A DNA stretch of 16,128 nt from Comamonadaceae bacterium (GTDB lineage: Bacteria > Pseudomonadota > Gammaproteobacteria > Burkholderiales > Burkholderiaceae_C), in the NCBI GenBank assembly GCA_947451445.1, contig CANFZJ010000026.1:1-16128 (forward strand). Direction: 5' to 3'. The notes under the pieces are model-generated. The model worked only from the letters and a program-made list of their open reading frames with translations, was not told where the DNA came from and made no database searches. A program made the position numbers and the translations under genes. Every line of letters starts with the position of its first letter. Within the stretch, counting starts at the first letter, position 1. Shown one piece after another: positions 1-7,523 of this stretch.

Positions 1-505
1 AGGCAAACGCACCCATGTCGTGGTATTTGCCGGTAACTTTGACAGCAATAGGCAACTCAGCGTAATAGTCCTTCACCACGACCTGACCAGGGCGAAACAA
101 TTCAAACTGAAGGCTGCGGCCCAAACCGGCTTGGTTTACGTCAGACAACAAAGCTGCCATCTCCGCCTTGCTGGGCAATTGCTTTTCCAGCTGGGTTACG
201 TACTGCAGCACCTGCTCGCGCTGCTTTTTGAGAGCATCCAGGTTGATTGCTTTGACCAATCGCGACTTGTAGGTATCCCGCAGCTCAACTTCTTTCGTTT
301 GTACGACAGTCAGCTCGTCTTGGTAGCTACTCAGCCATGTATACCAGAGCGCAATCACGATCGCCACGGCAACGAACAGGAAAAGCATATAGCGTGGGGC
401 AGCGGGCCATAGCGATGGATCGCTAGGGTGCAGGTTGCTGAATTGCTTTTGCAAGCCGTCCTGCACAGCCTTGAAGTCAATATTCAATGAAGGTTTTTTA
501 GCCAT
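1..505 (-). CDS. pilO: Type IV pilus inner-membrane alignment protein PilO (partial, C-terminus beyond left edge)
   Basis: Reading from ATG at 505 leftwards gives an open frame to the window edge: 168 residues of a family usually a little over 200 long, so only the C-terminus is missing. It begins MAKKPSLNIDF, has a short cytoplasmic tail, one membrane segment at about residues 39-56 (MLFLFVAVAIVIALWYTWL), a coiled-coil stretch (about 60-105, including QREQVLQYVTQLEKQLPSK), then the start of the periplasmic ferredoxin-like domain (FELFRPGQ, YYAELPIAVKVTGKYHDMG). The membrane helix, the coiled coil and the conserved 'P..V.V.G.Y' segment are typical of PilO. In known systems PilO pairs with PilN in the periplasm and links cytoplasmic PilM to the outer-membrane secretin through PilP. 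It starts 10 bases after pilN with only a weak GAGTG-like ribosome site, so it is probably coupled to pilN. pilP and pilQ would be expected beyond the left edge. Confidence 0.93.
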   Translation of the reverse strand, partial: MAKKPSLNIDFKAVQDGLQKQFSNLHPSDPSLWPAAPRYMLFLFVAVAIVIALWYTWLSSYQDELTVVQTKEVELRDTYKSRLVKAINLDALKKQREQVLQYVTQLEKQLPSKAEMAALLSDVNQAGLGRSLQFELFRPGQVVVKDYYAELPIAVKVTGKYHDMGAFA

Positions 506-515
506 GTCACTCTAG

Positions 516-1130
516 CTATGGACGGACGACCGCAGCGGATGCTGCCGGTTCAACGGTTTTAGGCACTTCACTGGAACGCATTAAACGCACCCGCAAATTG
601 AATTTAGCCACCCGGCGTTGGTCTCTTTGACTCAAAGCCACCGAGCCCGCTACGATTTCAACCAGGTCAGGCTTGGACAGCCAGGGCGTATGGTCCGCCA
701 AGTTGCGCAGCAACTCGGACACGCGCTCATTGGACTGGGCAACACCTTGTATGGTGACGCTTTGGTTCTCTTGCTTGAGGCTAGTGATGTAGGTACCGTC
801 GGGCAGCTGCTTCACCAGTTCGTTCAGCAAGTGCACGGGCAAGTTGCGGTCCGCCTGCAAGTCTTCTACCGCTTTTTGGCGTTCAGACAAGGCCTTGATT
901 TCAGACTCGATATTGGCAATTTCTTTGATCTGATCGTCCAGCAACGTAATTTCACTCCCCAGAAAAGCGTTACGCGCCTGCTGGGTGGATATTTGCGACT
1001 CGGTCCAGAAATAAGCCAAACCTATCAACGCACAACCCAACAGGGCGGAGATGACGAGCTGGACGTTGAAGGTCTCGCGCCTGCGGGCGCGGGCCGCCTC
1101 TCGGTGCGGTAATAGATTGATCAAAATCAC
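516..1130 (-). CDS. pilN: Type IV pilus assembly protein PilN
   Basis: PilN of 204 residues, read from a GTG start at 1130. The frame stays open for ten more codons inside pilM, but the GTG places the family hallmark at the N-terminus (MILINLLPHREAARARR). This INLLPxR peptide is the known docking site for PilM in the cytoplasm. One membrane helix follows (about residues 23-41, VISALLGCALIGLAYFW), then a coiled coil (about 50-85) and a periplasmic domain with the recognisable stretch LPDGTYITSLKQ. The length matches the family. The GTG overlaps the pilM stop in a GTGA tetranucleotide (1127-1130), so the two genes are translationally coupled. Inner-membrane PilN forms heterodimers with PilO in the alignment complex. 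The short Ala/Pro-rich tail (VEPAASAAVVRP) is probably disordered. Confidence 0.94.
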   Translation of the reverse strand: MILINLLPHREAARARRRETFNVQLVISALLGCALIGLAYFWTESQISTQQARNAFLGSEITLLDDQIKEIANIESEIKALSERQKAVEDLQADRNLPVHLLNELVKQLPDGTYITSLKQENQSVTIQGVAQSNERVSELLRNLADHTPWLSKPDLVEIVAGSVALSQRDQRRVAKFNLRVRLMRSSEVPKTVEPAASAAVVRP

Positions 1131-2206
1131 TGCAAGAACCTCCGCATGGCCAAGCCGCAAGAGGTTAGGTAAGACGGCGCTTCACGCAGCATTTTCTTCA
1201 ACCGCACATCGTCACCCATTTCCATGCCATCAAAGGGATTGACCAGGCTGCAGGCAAAAGAAGCATGCTGGGTCACGGCTTCCGTCAGGCCGGGCAATGC
1301 CGCCGAGCCCCCAGCCAGCATCACGTGGTCCACCCGGTTGTACGGCGTGCTGGTAAAAAAGAACTGCAGCGCACGGCCGATTTCCTGGGCCAGACTCTCC
1401 ACGAAGGGCCGCAACACAGCTGTGTCGTAGTCTTCGGGTAATTCACCGCTGCGCTTTTTGGACTCAGCCTCTTCGGCGGAAAACCCATATTGGCGCACGA
1501 TCAGTTGGGTCAACTGTGCCCCACCAAAAGCTTGGTCGCGCTCATACAGAACTTCGTCATTGCGGATGACCTGCATGCTGGTGGTCAGTGCCCCCACCTC
1601 AAACAGCGCGACCATGGTGTCCACGCCCCGGTTGGGCATACGCTCAATCAACCGGGCTGTTGCCAAGCGCGCCGAATAAGACTCGATATCCAGAATGACC
1701 GGGTTTAGCCCCGCTGCTTCGGCAAGACCTTGCCGGTCTTGCACTTTTTCTTTGCGGGACGCGGCAATCAAGACATCCACATCGCCCGCAGAACTGGCAC
1801 TGGGGCCGACAACACAAAAGTCCAGGCTCACTTCATCCAGCGAGAAAGGGATGTACTGGTTGGCTTCAGACTCAACCTGCACCTCTAGCTCGGCGTCAGA
1901 CAAGCCGCCCGGCAGAGTGATTTTCTTGGTAATGACGGCCGACGGAGGCAAAGCCATTGCCACATTTTTAGTGCGGGTGCCGCTTTTTTTGACCAACCGA
2001 CGCATGGCCTCGGCGACCTCGTCAAACTTCTCAATATTGCCGTCGGTGATCCACCCGCGCTCCAAAGGCTCGATGGCACAACGCCGAAGCACCAAGTTGC
2101 CAGCCGCATCATGGTCGAGCTCTACCAGCTTCAGGCTGGATGAACTGATATCAAGGCCCAGCAAGGGCTGCGGTTTCCGACTGAACAAAGATCCCAATGA
2201 GATCAA
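1127..2206 (-). CDS. pilM: Type IV pilus assembly protein PilM (actin-like ATPase)
   Basis: Cytoplasmic actin-fold protein of the type IV pilus. It binds ATP and the PilN N-terminal peptide and links the assembly motors to the PilNOP complex. Visible family signatures are the phosphate-1 loop LLGLDISSSSLKLVEL near residue 15, the stretch ITKKITLPGGL, the ESEANQYIPF.L.EV segment, DIESYSARLA, and VMLAGGSAALPGL in the second actin subdomain. I place the start at TTG 2206 because AGGAG (2213-2217) sits exactly 6 bases upstream. This gives 359 residues beginning MISLGSLFSRKPQ, the length usual for PilM. An upstream in-frame ATG at 2248 would add 14 residues (MLNFVASCLQQEKD) that do not look like the family. 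It is the first gene of the operon; its stop overlaps the pilN GTG. It is divergent from the PBP1A gene, a conserved arrangement in many Gram-negative bacteria. Confidence 0.95.
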   Translation of the reverse strand: MISLGSLFSRKPQPLLGLDISSSSLKLVELDHDAAGNLVLRRCAIEPLERGWITDGNIEKFDEVAEAMRRLVKKSGTRTKNVAMALPPSAVITKKITLPGGLSDAELEVQVESEANQYIPFSLDEVSLDFCVVGPSASSAGDVDVLIAASRKEKVQDRQGLAEAAGLNPVILDIESYSARLATARLIERMPNRGVDTMVALFEVGALTTSMQVIRNDEVLYERDQAFGGAQLTQLIVRQYGFSAEEAESKKRSGELPEDYDTAVLRPFVESLAQEIGRALQFFFTSTPYNRVDHVMLAGGSAALPGLTEAVTQHASFACSLVNPFDGMEMGDDVRLKKMLREAPSYLTSCGLAMRRFLQ

Positions 2207-2425
2207 ATCTTTCTCCTGTTGCAGGCACGATGCTACAAAATTTAACAATCCGAGCGGATGCTATCAGCAAGCCTAAGTGCCAGCAAAGCATATTTCCAAG
2301 GGTAAATCTACAGACCGTTGCCAAAATCACACGCAAACCCACAGTCCAATAGGCTGAGGGTAAAGGCAAAATAGCCCCGTTTTCCGTGTTCCACATTTAT
2401 TTGCATATTGGGTCCGCAGTTTTTT
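2207..2425. promoter_or_regulatory. Divergent promoter region between pilM and mrcA
   Basis: This is a 219-base non-coding gap, more AT-rich than its flanks, between divergent pilM and mrcA, so promoters for both should lie here. On the minus strand an AT-rich stretch (GGATTGTTAAATTTTGTAG, 2231-2249) lies just upstream of pilM and contains -10-like hexamers, but no -35 box at good spacing is convincing. On the plus strand TTTCCG followed 17 bases later by CATATT, just before mrcA, is a weak match. I cannot fix a transcription start for either gene. mrcA has no obvious ribosome site. Confidence 0.4.
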
Positions 2426-4810
2426 ATGTCTTCAAAACCCCCGTCCAACACCCCCAGCCCCGCCCCAACCAAAGGGCCTATGGGTTGGCTGCTGCGACTG
2501 CTGATGTGGGGCGCCGGGCTCGCGGCAGCCGGGGCGCTGGCACTGGCACTAGGCATTGGCCTGGCGCTGGCCGTCGCGTACCCCAACTTGCCCGACATTT
2601 CCGAGTTAGCCGATTACCGGCCCAAGTTGCCGCTGCGGGTGTACTCGGCCGAAGGCATTTTGCTGGGCGAGTTTGGCGAGGAGCGCCGCAGCCTGACGCC
2701 GATCAAAGAAATCCCCCAGGTGATGAAAGACGCGGTGCTGGCGATTGAGGATTCGCGCTTCTACCAGCACGGCGGGGTGGACTACAAAGGCATGGTGCGC
2801 GCCATGGTGGCCAACCTGGGGCATATGAAAAGCCAAGGTGCATCCACCATCACCATGCAAGTGGCCCGCAACGTCTATTTGACGGCTGAAAAAAGCTACA
2901 CCCGCAAGATTTACGAGATTCTGCTGACCTTCAAGCTGGAGCACACCTTCAGCAAAGACCAGATTCTGGAAATCTACATGAACCAGATCTTCCTGGGCAA
3001 CCGGGCCTACGGCTTTGCGGCAGCAGCCGAAACTTACTTTGGCAAGCCGCTGAAAAACATCTCCATTGCCGAAGCCGCCATGCTCGCGGGCCTGCCCAAG
3101 GCACCGTCCGCCTACAACCCCATTAGCAACCCGGCACGGGCCAAGGTACGCCAGCAGTACATCATCACGCGCATGGAAGAGAACGGCTTCATCACCGAAG
3201 ACCAGGCTAACGCCGCACACCAGGAAGAGCTGCACGTGCGCTCCGGGGCCGACGCCGACCGGGTCCACGCCGAATACGTCACAGAAACCGTCCGCCAACT
3301 GATGTATGCACAGTACGGCGCCGAAACCTACACCCGGGGCCTGAACGTGTACACCACACTCAAGGCCGACGACCAAACCGCCGCCTACAAAGCGCTGCGC
3401 CGGGGCCTGATGGACTTTGAGCGCCGCCAAATCTACCGGGGCCCCGAAAAGTTCATCACCCTGCCCACCGACAAGGCGGAGATCGACGATGCAATCGACG
3501 ATGCACTGACAGACCACCCCGACAACGGCGACGTGATGTCCGCCATGGTGCTGGACGCAAACCCTAAAAAAATCACCGCCGTACGGCAAAACGGCGACCC
3601 GGTAGAAATCACCGGCGACGGTCTGAAGCCCGCCCAGTCGGGCCTAGCGGACAAAGCACCGCCCAACATCAAGATCCGCCGGGGCGCCATCATCCGCGTC
3701 ACCAAGACGGTTAAAAACACCTGGGAAATTACCCAACTGCCCGAGGTAGAGGGCGCGTTTGTGGCACTGGACCCACGCGACGGCGCTATCAAGGCACTGG
3801 TCGGCGGTTTTGACTTTCAGAAAAACAAGTTCAACCACGTGACCCAAGCGTGGCGGCAGCCGGGCTCCAGCTTCAAGCCCTTCATCTACTCCGCCGCGAT
3901 TGAAAACGGCTTCACCCCCGCCACCATCGTGAACGACGCGCCGCTGTTTTTTGATGCGGGCGTCACCGGCGGCCAGCCCTGGGAGCCGAAGAACTACGAC
4001 GGCAAGTTCGAAGGGCCCATGACCATGCGTACCGCCCTGGCCAAGTCCAAAAACATGGTATCCATCCGCCTGCTGCAGGCCGTGGGGGCCCAAAAGGCCC
4101 AGGAATGGATTACCCATTTCGGCTTTGAGGCAGAGAAGCACCCGGCCTACCTGACCATGGCACTGGGCGCGGGCTCGGTAACGCCGATGCAAATGGCGAC
4201 CGCATATTCGGTGTTTGCCAACGGCGGCTACCGCGTCAACCCCTGGCTGGTGTCCAAGGTCACCGACCAAAAGGGCAAAGTACTGGTGGAAACCAAGGTG
4301 CAGCCACTCGACGAATCGGTGCGCACCATCAGCGCCCGCAACGCATTCATGATGACCAACCTGCTGGGCGAAGTAACCTTGCGCGGCACGGCAGCAGCGG
4401 CACAGCGCATATTGAAACGCCCCGACGTGTACGGCAAAACCGGTACCACCAACGACTCCATCGACGCCTGGTTTGCCGGATTCCAACCCACGCTAACGGC
4501 CATTACCTGGATCGGCTTTGACACACCGCGCAACCTGGGGGCCAAAGAAACCGGTGGCGGTCTGAGCCTGCCGGTGTGGATCAATTTCATGGAAACCGCC
4601 TTGCGCGGCGTGCCCGTGGTCGAACCCGTGGTGCCCGAAGGCGTCACCAACGCGAACGGCGACTGGTTCTACACCGAATATGGCCGCAGCACGGGCGTAA
4701 CCAGCCTGGGACTGGACAGCCACGCGGCAGAAACCGGTGAAGCGGGCAAAACACCAACGCCGCCCGCCGCCGAGGAGCGCAACCGCATCCTCGACATGTT
4801 CAAGAACTAA
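2426..4810 (+). CDS. mrcA: Penicillin-binding protein 1A (bifunctional glycosyltransferase/transpeptidase)
   Basis: Class A PBP of 794 residues that polymerises lipid II into glycan strands and cross-links stem peptides on the periplasmic side of the inner membrane. After a Pro/Ser-rich cytoplasmic tail there is one membrane helix (about 28-50). The GT51 glycosyltransferase domain shows EDSRFYQHGG (from residue 108, catalytic Glu), QGASTITMQVARN (about 137-149), and the KIYEILLTFKLE / SKDQILEIYMNQIFLGN motifs. An OB-like insert lies at about 320-440. The transpeptidase has all three signatures: SSFK (Ser481, Lys484), SKN (541-543) and KTGT (671-674). No active-site residue is missing. I chose ATG 2426 over TTG 2408 because the polar MSSKPP start is usual and the extra MGPQFF is not, although neither has a good ribosome site. 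It is divergent from pilM, and its stop abuts the cyaY stop. Also called ponA. Confidence 0.95.
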   Translation: MSSKPPSNTPSPAPTKGPMGWLLRLLMWGAGLAAAGALALALGIGLALAVAYPNLPDISELADYRPKLPLRVYSAEGILLGEFGEERRSLTPIKEIPQVMKDAVLAIEDSRFYQHGGVDYKGMVRAMVANLGHMKSQGASTITMQVARNVYLTAEKSYTRKIYEILLTFKLEHTFSKDQILEIYMNQIFLGNRAYGFAAAAETYFGKPLKNISIAEAAMLAGLPKAPSAYNPISNPARAKVRQQYIITRMEENGFITEDQANAAHQEELHVRSGADADRVHAEYVTETVRQLMYAQYGAETYTRGLNVYTTLKADDQTAAYKALRRGLMDFERRQIYRGPEKFITLPTDKAEIDDAIDDALTDHPDNGDVMSAMVLDANPKKITAVRQNGDPVEITGDGLKPAQSGLADKAPPNIKIRRGAIIRVTKTVKNTWEITQLPEVEGAFVALDPRDGAIKALVGGFDFQKNKFNHVTQAWRQPGSSFKPFIYSAAIENGFTPATIVNDAPLFFDAGVTGGQPWEPKNYDGKFEGPMTMRTALAKSKNMVSIRLLQAVGAQKAQEWITHFGFEAEKHPAYLTMALGAGSVTPMQMATAYSVFANGGYRVNPWLVSKVTDQKGKVLVETKVQPLDESVRTISARNAFMMTNLLGEVTLRGTAAAAQRILKRPDVYGKTGTTNDSIDAWFAGFQPTLTAITWIGFDTPRNLGAKETGGGLSLPVWINFMETALRGVPVVEPVVPEGVTNANGDWFYTEYGRSTGVTSLGLDSHAAETGEAGKTPTPPAAEERNRILDMFKN

Positions 4811-5140
4811 TCAGGCTGCAAACACCAGTGCCATGCCGGCCTGCGCGCTGGCATCGCGGGTCAAACAGGCAAAAAACTCGCCCTGGCCCTTGGTATCCGA
4901 CCACTGCGTGCTATCAAACTTGTAGTGATAGCCACCCGACTTGGCGGCCAGCCACACCTCTTGCAGCGGTTTTTGCAGATTGATGATGATCTGGCTGCGG
5001 TTCGGAAAGGTCAGGGTCACCATGCCGCCGGTGCGCTGGTTGTCAATATCGGCATCGGTGCTGTCGTTGATGCGGTCGCAACTGGCCTCTACCGCCTGCA
5101 GCAAATGCTCGGCACGGTCCATGAATTCAGGGTCGGTCAT
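4811..5140 (-). CDS. cyaY: CyaY, bacterial frataxin homologue
   Basis: Small cytoplasmic iron-binding protein of 109 residues, the usual CyaY length. Homologues bind Fe2+ and the cysteine desulfurase IscS and modulate iron-sulfur cluster assembly. The acidic N-terminal helix (MTDPEFMDRAEHLLQAVEAS, then D/E residues to about 33) is followed by the family signature: NQRTGGMVTLTFPNRSQIII, then NLQKPLQEVWLAAKSGGYHY (about 34-73), forming the beta-sheet and its conserved Trp. The gene is convergent with mrcA with no base between the two stop codons (TAA ending at 4810, TGA complement starting at 4811). It is divergent from lptM with only 11 bases between the start codons, so each promoter must lie partly inside the other gene. 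The cyaY / lptM / lysA neighbourhood also occurs in other proteobacteria. Confidence 0.96.
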   Translation of the reverse strand: MTDPEFMDRAEHLLQAVEASCDRINDSTDADIDNQRTGGMVTLTFPNRSQIIINLQKPLQEVWLAAKSGGYHYKFDSTQWSDTKGQGEFFACLTRDASAQAGMALVFAA

Positions 5141-5145
5141 ACAAT
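5140..5145 (+). promoter_or_regulatory. Candidate -10 box for lptM (possible leaderless start)
   Basis: TACAAT on the plus strand differs from TATAAT by one base and ends 6 bases before the lptM ATG at 5152. A transcript starting at the usual distance would begin at or within a base of the start codon. No good -35 hexamer is visible 16-18 bases upstream, within the cyaY start region. The call rests on one hexamer and on the 11-base gap between the divergent start codons. Confidence 0.3.
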
Positions 5146-5151
5146 TTCGCC

Positions 5152-5343
5152 ATGTTTAAGTTAAGCCAAATTTTAGTCAGCCACGCGCTCGTCGCGGGCA
5201 GCATGGTCGTTCTCAGTGGCTGCGGCCAAAAAGGCGACCTGTACCACCCCCCAACGGCCGCCGCCGCACACCGCGCCACACTGCCCGAAACGCTGACACC
5301 GCAGGTGCTGCAACCTGAAAAACCCGCCTCCACACCCAAATAA
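5152..5343 (+). CDS. lptM: LptM/YifL-type outer-membrane lipoprotein
   Basis: Small lipoprotein of 63 residues. A signal peptide (MFKLSQILVSHALVAGSMVV) ends in the lipobox LSGC, with the acylated Cys at residue 24. The mature protein begins CGQKGDLYHPP, the short conserved motif of the LptM (formerly YifL/LppL) family, followed by a Pro/Ala-rich, probably disordered tail. In Escherichia coli LptM binds the LPS translocon LptD-LptE and promotes correct disulfide formation in LptD. The gene lies immediately before lysA on the same strand, as in several proteobacteria, and 11 bases from divergent cyaY. I see no ribosome site upstream, which fits a possible leaderless message. The weak 5-base hairpin just after its stop (GCAGC 5351-5355, GCTGC 5363-5367) has no T-tract, so readthrough into lysA is likely. 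Confidence 0.88.
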   Translation: MFKLSQILVSHALVAGSMVVLSGCGQKGDLYHPPTAAAAHRATLPETLTPQVLQPEKPASTPK

Positions 5344-5461
5344 AGGCCAAGCAGCGCAATGGGCTGCAAAGTACAGGCATACACCTCCAACCACCTTGCA
5401 TCCGCTATGGCTTTGCACTGATCGCAGCCCTACCATGGCGGACCACCTTTTTGAACGCCCC

Positions 5462-6742
5462 ATGACGACACCCACCCCCCTGCCCGGCCACCCGCACATC
5501 GCCTACCAAAACAACGCCCTGTGCATCGAAGGCCAGCCGCTGGCCGCTCTGGCCCAAGCACACGGCACGCCCTTATTTGTGTATTCCAAAGCGTCGATGC
5601 TGGACGCCCTGGCGGCCTACCAGCGCGGCTTTGCGGGCCGCAAGGCGCAGATTTGCTACGCCATGAAAGCCAACTCCACCCTGGGCGTACTGCAGGTATT
5701 TGCCCAGGCCGGCTGCGGCTTTGACATCGTGTCCAGCGGCGAACTAGACCGCGTGCTGGCCGCTGGCGCGGTACCCGCCAAAGTCATCTTTTCTGGCGTG
5801 GGCAAAACCCGCCATGAGATGCGCCACGCACTGCAGGTCGGCATTGGCTGCTTCAACGTGGAAAGCACGGCCGAGTTGGAAGTGCTGAACGTGGAAGCCC
5901 TGGCCCTGGGCCTGCGCGCGCCCATCAGCATCCGCGTGAACCCGAATGTGGACCCCAAGACCCACCCCTATATTTCCACCGGACTCAAAGGCAACAAGTT
6001 CGGCATCGCCCACGAAGACACGCTAGCCACCTACCAGCGCGCCGCCAGCCTGCCCGGCCTGCGCGTGGTCGGCATTGACTGCCACATCGGCAGCCAGATC
6101 ACCGAAGAAACGCCCTACCTGGACGCGATGGACCGGGTACTGGACCTGGTGGACGCCATCGAGGCAGCAGGCATCCCGCTGGCGCACATCGACTTTGGCG
6201 GTGGCCTGGGCATCAACTACCAGGACGACACCCCGCCCGCCGCCGACGCGCTGTGGCACAAGCTGCTGGCCAAGCTGGACGTACGCGGCTACGGCCAGCG
6301 CCAGCTGATGATCGAGCCCGGCCGCTCGCTGGTTGGCAACGCGGGCGTGTGCGTCACCGAGGTGCTGTACCTCAAGCCCGGTGAGCAAAAAAACTTCGCC
6401 ATCATCGACGCGGCCATGAACGACCTGCCCCGCCCCGCGATGTACCAGGCCTTCCACCACATCGCCCCCCTCAGCCCCCGCGTGGATGCCCCTGTGCAGT
6501 ACGACGTGGTGGGCCCGGTGTGCGAAAGCGGCGACTGGATTGGCCGCGACCGCGACCTGGCCGTACAGCCCGGCGACCTGCTGGCCGTGCTGTCGGCCGG
6601 GGCCTACTGCATGAGCATGGCCAGCAACTACAACAGCCGGGGCCGCGCCGCCGAAGTGCTGGTCGATGGCCCGCTAACGCACCGGATCCGCCAGCGCGAA
6701 ACTTTGGCCGACCAACTGCGGCTGGAAAGCCTGGTCGGTTAG
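5462..6742 (+). CDS. lysA: Diaminopimelate decarboxylase LysA
   Basis: Cytoplasmic PLP-dependent enzyme that decarboxylates meso-2,6-diaminopimelate to L-lysine, the last step of the pathway. With ATG 5462 it is 426 residues, close to the usual size. Signatures present: ICYAMKANS with the PLP lysine Lys69 in the alanine-racemase-like barrel; CHIGSQ (His208); HIDFGGGLGINY (glycine loop at about 246-248, PLP phosphate); MIEPGRSLVGNAGV; then in the C-terminal beta domain GPVCESGDW with the dimer-interface catalytic Cys354, and GAYCMSMASNYNSR. All expected catalytic residues are present. In-frame ATGs at 5396 and 5435 would add 22 or 9 residues. I prefer 5462 because MTTPTPLPGHPH leads straight into the family N-terminus, but no start has a good ribosome site. 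dapF, often the next gene, is not here. Followed by the hairpin at 6768-6784. Confidence 0.94.
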   Translation: MTTPTPLPGHPHIAYQNNALCIEGQPLAALAQAHGTPLFVYSKASMLDALAAYQRGFAGRKAQICYAMKANSTLGVLQVFAQAGCGFDIVSSGELDRVLAAGAVPAKVIFSGVGKTRHEMRHALQVGIGCFNVESTAELEVLNVEALALGLRAPISIRVNPNVDPKTHPYISTGLKGNKFGIAHEDTLATYQRAASLPGLRVVGIDCHIGSQITEETPYLDAMDRVLDLVDAIEAAGIPLAHIDFGGGLGINYQDDTPPAADALWHKLLAKLDVRGYGQRQLMIEPGRSLVGNAGVCVTEVLYLKPGEQKNFAIIDAAMNDLPRPAMYQAFHHIAPLSPRVDAPVQYDVVGPVCESGDWIGRDRDLAVQPGDLLAVLSAGAYCMSMASNYNSRGRAAEVLVDGPLTHRIRQRETLADQLRLESLVG

Positions 6743-6755
6743 TTACTACACTTTT

Positions 6756-6798
6756 TATAGCTACCTACGCAGAATCCATCTGCGCAAGCCGCCTTTTT
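6756..6798 (+). repeat. Intergenic hairpin element, copy 1 (likely lysA terminator)
   Basis: It begins TATAGCT, then has a 6-base perfect stem CGCAGA (6768-6773) / TCTGCG (6779-6784) with loop ATCCA, then CAAGCCGCC and T5 (6794-6798). It lies between convergent lysA and the lipoprotein gene, whose stop codon (6797-6799) overlaps the T-tract. The layout matches copy 2 at 11734-11778 on the other strand: ATAGCT, stem-loop, AAG/GAG-GCC, T-tract. It can serve as a rho-independent terminator for lysA, though the T-tract is 9 bases past the stem. Recognition of the pair as one repeat family is my inference from the shared layout. Confidence 0.6.
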
Positions 6799-7510
6799 AT
6801 TGTGTAAACAACACCGTACCCTGCCCGTCCAGCAGCTGCACCTTCATCACCTGGGCGCGGACCTTGTTCTCGCCCAGCACCACGCCGTTCAGGAACATGA
6901 ACACCCGCAACCGCAGCCGTTCACCCTTGCCGCGCGCGCCTTCGATGGTGCGGGCCTGGGCTTCGTCCGGCACGGCCAGTGCGGCAAAGCTGCTGCTGTT
7001 GGCAAAGACCAGTTTGGTCCACCCGTCGTCACCAAAATAGCGCTCGCTTTGGGCATCCGTAAAGGCCGGTACGCCGAACGACTTTTTCTCAAAGTTGAAG
7101 CTGTCCAGCGTACCCCGGTCGCCCATTTCCATCTGGAAGTAGGCGTTTTGCCGCACCTTGGCGATCTCCTGGTCGATGGCGGGCTTGAGGGCTGCCACGA
7201 TGTCTTTGCGCTTGAACGCGTCCTGGGTTTGCTGGTAGTCGGTGGATACACGTTCGGCCACCTTTTCGTAGTCCACCGGCAGCCCGCTCAGGGCCAGATG
7301 GGCATAACGCAGCTGCTTGCCACTGGTCAACTCCTGGTAGTCGGCCAGCGGTTTGGCCGGGTCGCCCTGTGGCGCAGCAGCCGCCTGCTTGGCCGCCACG
7401 GCCGCCTGCAGTTGGGCGGGCGACTGGGCGTCGGCCAGGGTGGGCGCGTCGGGTTTGGAACAAGCTGCCAGCAGCACAGCAGCGGCCAAGGTGGTCAAAA
7501 GTTTGCTCAT
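6797..7510 (-). CDS. Predicted lipoprotein of unknown function
   Basis: I do not recognise a named family. From ATG 7510 the protein has 237 residues. A signal peptide (MSKLLTTLAAAVLLAAC) ends in the lipobox LAAC with the acylated Cys at residue 17, followed by KPD. Next come an Ala/Gln-rich linker (about 20-50) and a mixed alpha/beta domain with LPVDYEKVAERVSTDYQQT, QEIAKVRQNAYFQMEMGD, FNFEKKSFGVPAF and a beta-rich C-terminus (LRLRVFMFLNGVVLGENKV). The C-terminal strands and length suggest a soluble periplasmic domain anchored to a membrane. The frame is open upstream to 7702, but that extension overlaps the preceding gene and would bury the signal peptide, so it is rejected. It lies 13 bases after the membrane-protein gene and is the last gene of a three-gene operon. 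The stop at 6797-6799 sits in the T-tract of the hairpin shared with lysA. Confidence 0.85.
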   Translation of the reverse strand: MSKLLTTLAAAVLLAACSKPDAPTLADAQSPAQLQAAVAAKQAAAAPQGDPAKPLADYQELTSGKQLRYAHLALSGLPVDYEKVAERVSTDYQQTQDAFKRKDIVAALKPAIDQEIAKVRQNAYFQMEMGDRGTLDSFNFEKKSFGVPAFTDAQSERYFGDDGWTKLVFANSSSFAALAVPDEAQARTIEGARGKGERLRLRVFMFLNGVVLGENKVRAQVMKVQLLDGQGTVLFTQ

Positions 7511-7523
7511 GGGAATCAAAAAA

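Noticed and set aside
2606..3589. Minus-strand open frame of 327 codons inside mrcA
   Set aside because: Val/Gly/His-rich translation without motifs, opposite conserved PBP1A domains.
5344..5461. Lysine riboswitch upstream of lysA
   Set aside because: The 118 bases are too short for the lysine aptamer and show no multi-helix structure, only a 5-base stem without a T-tract.
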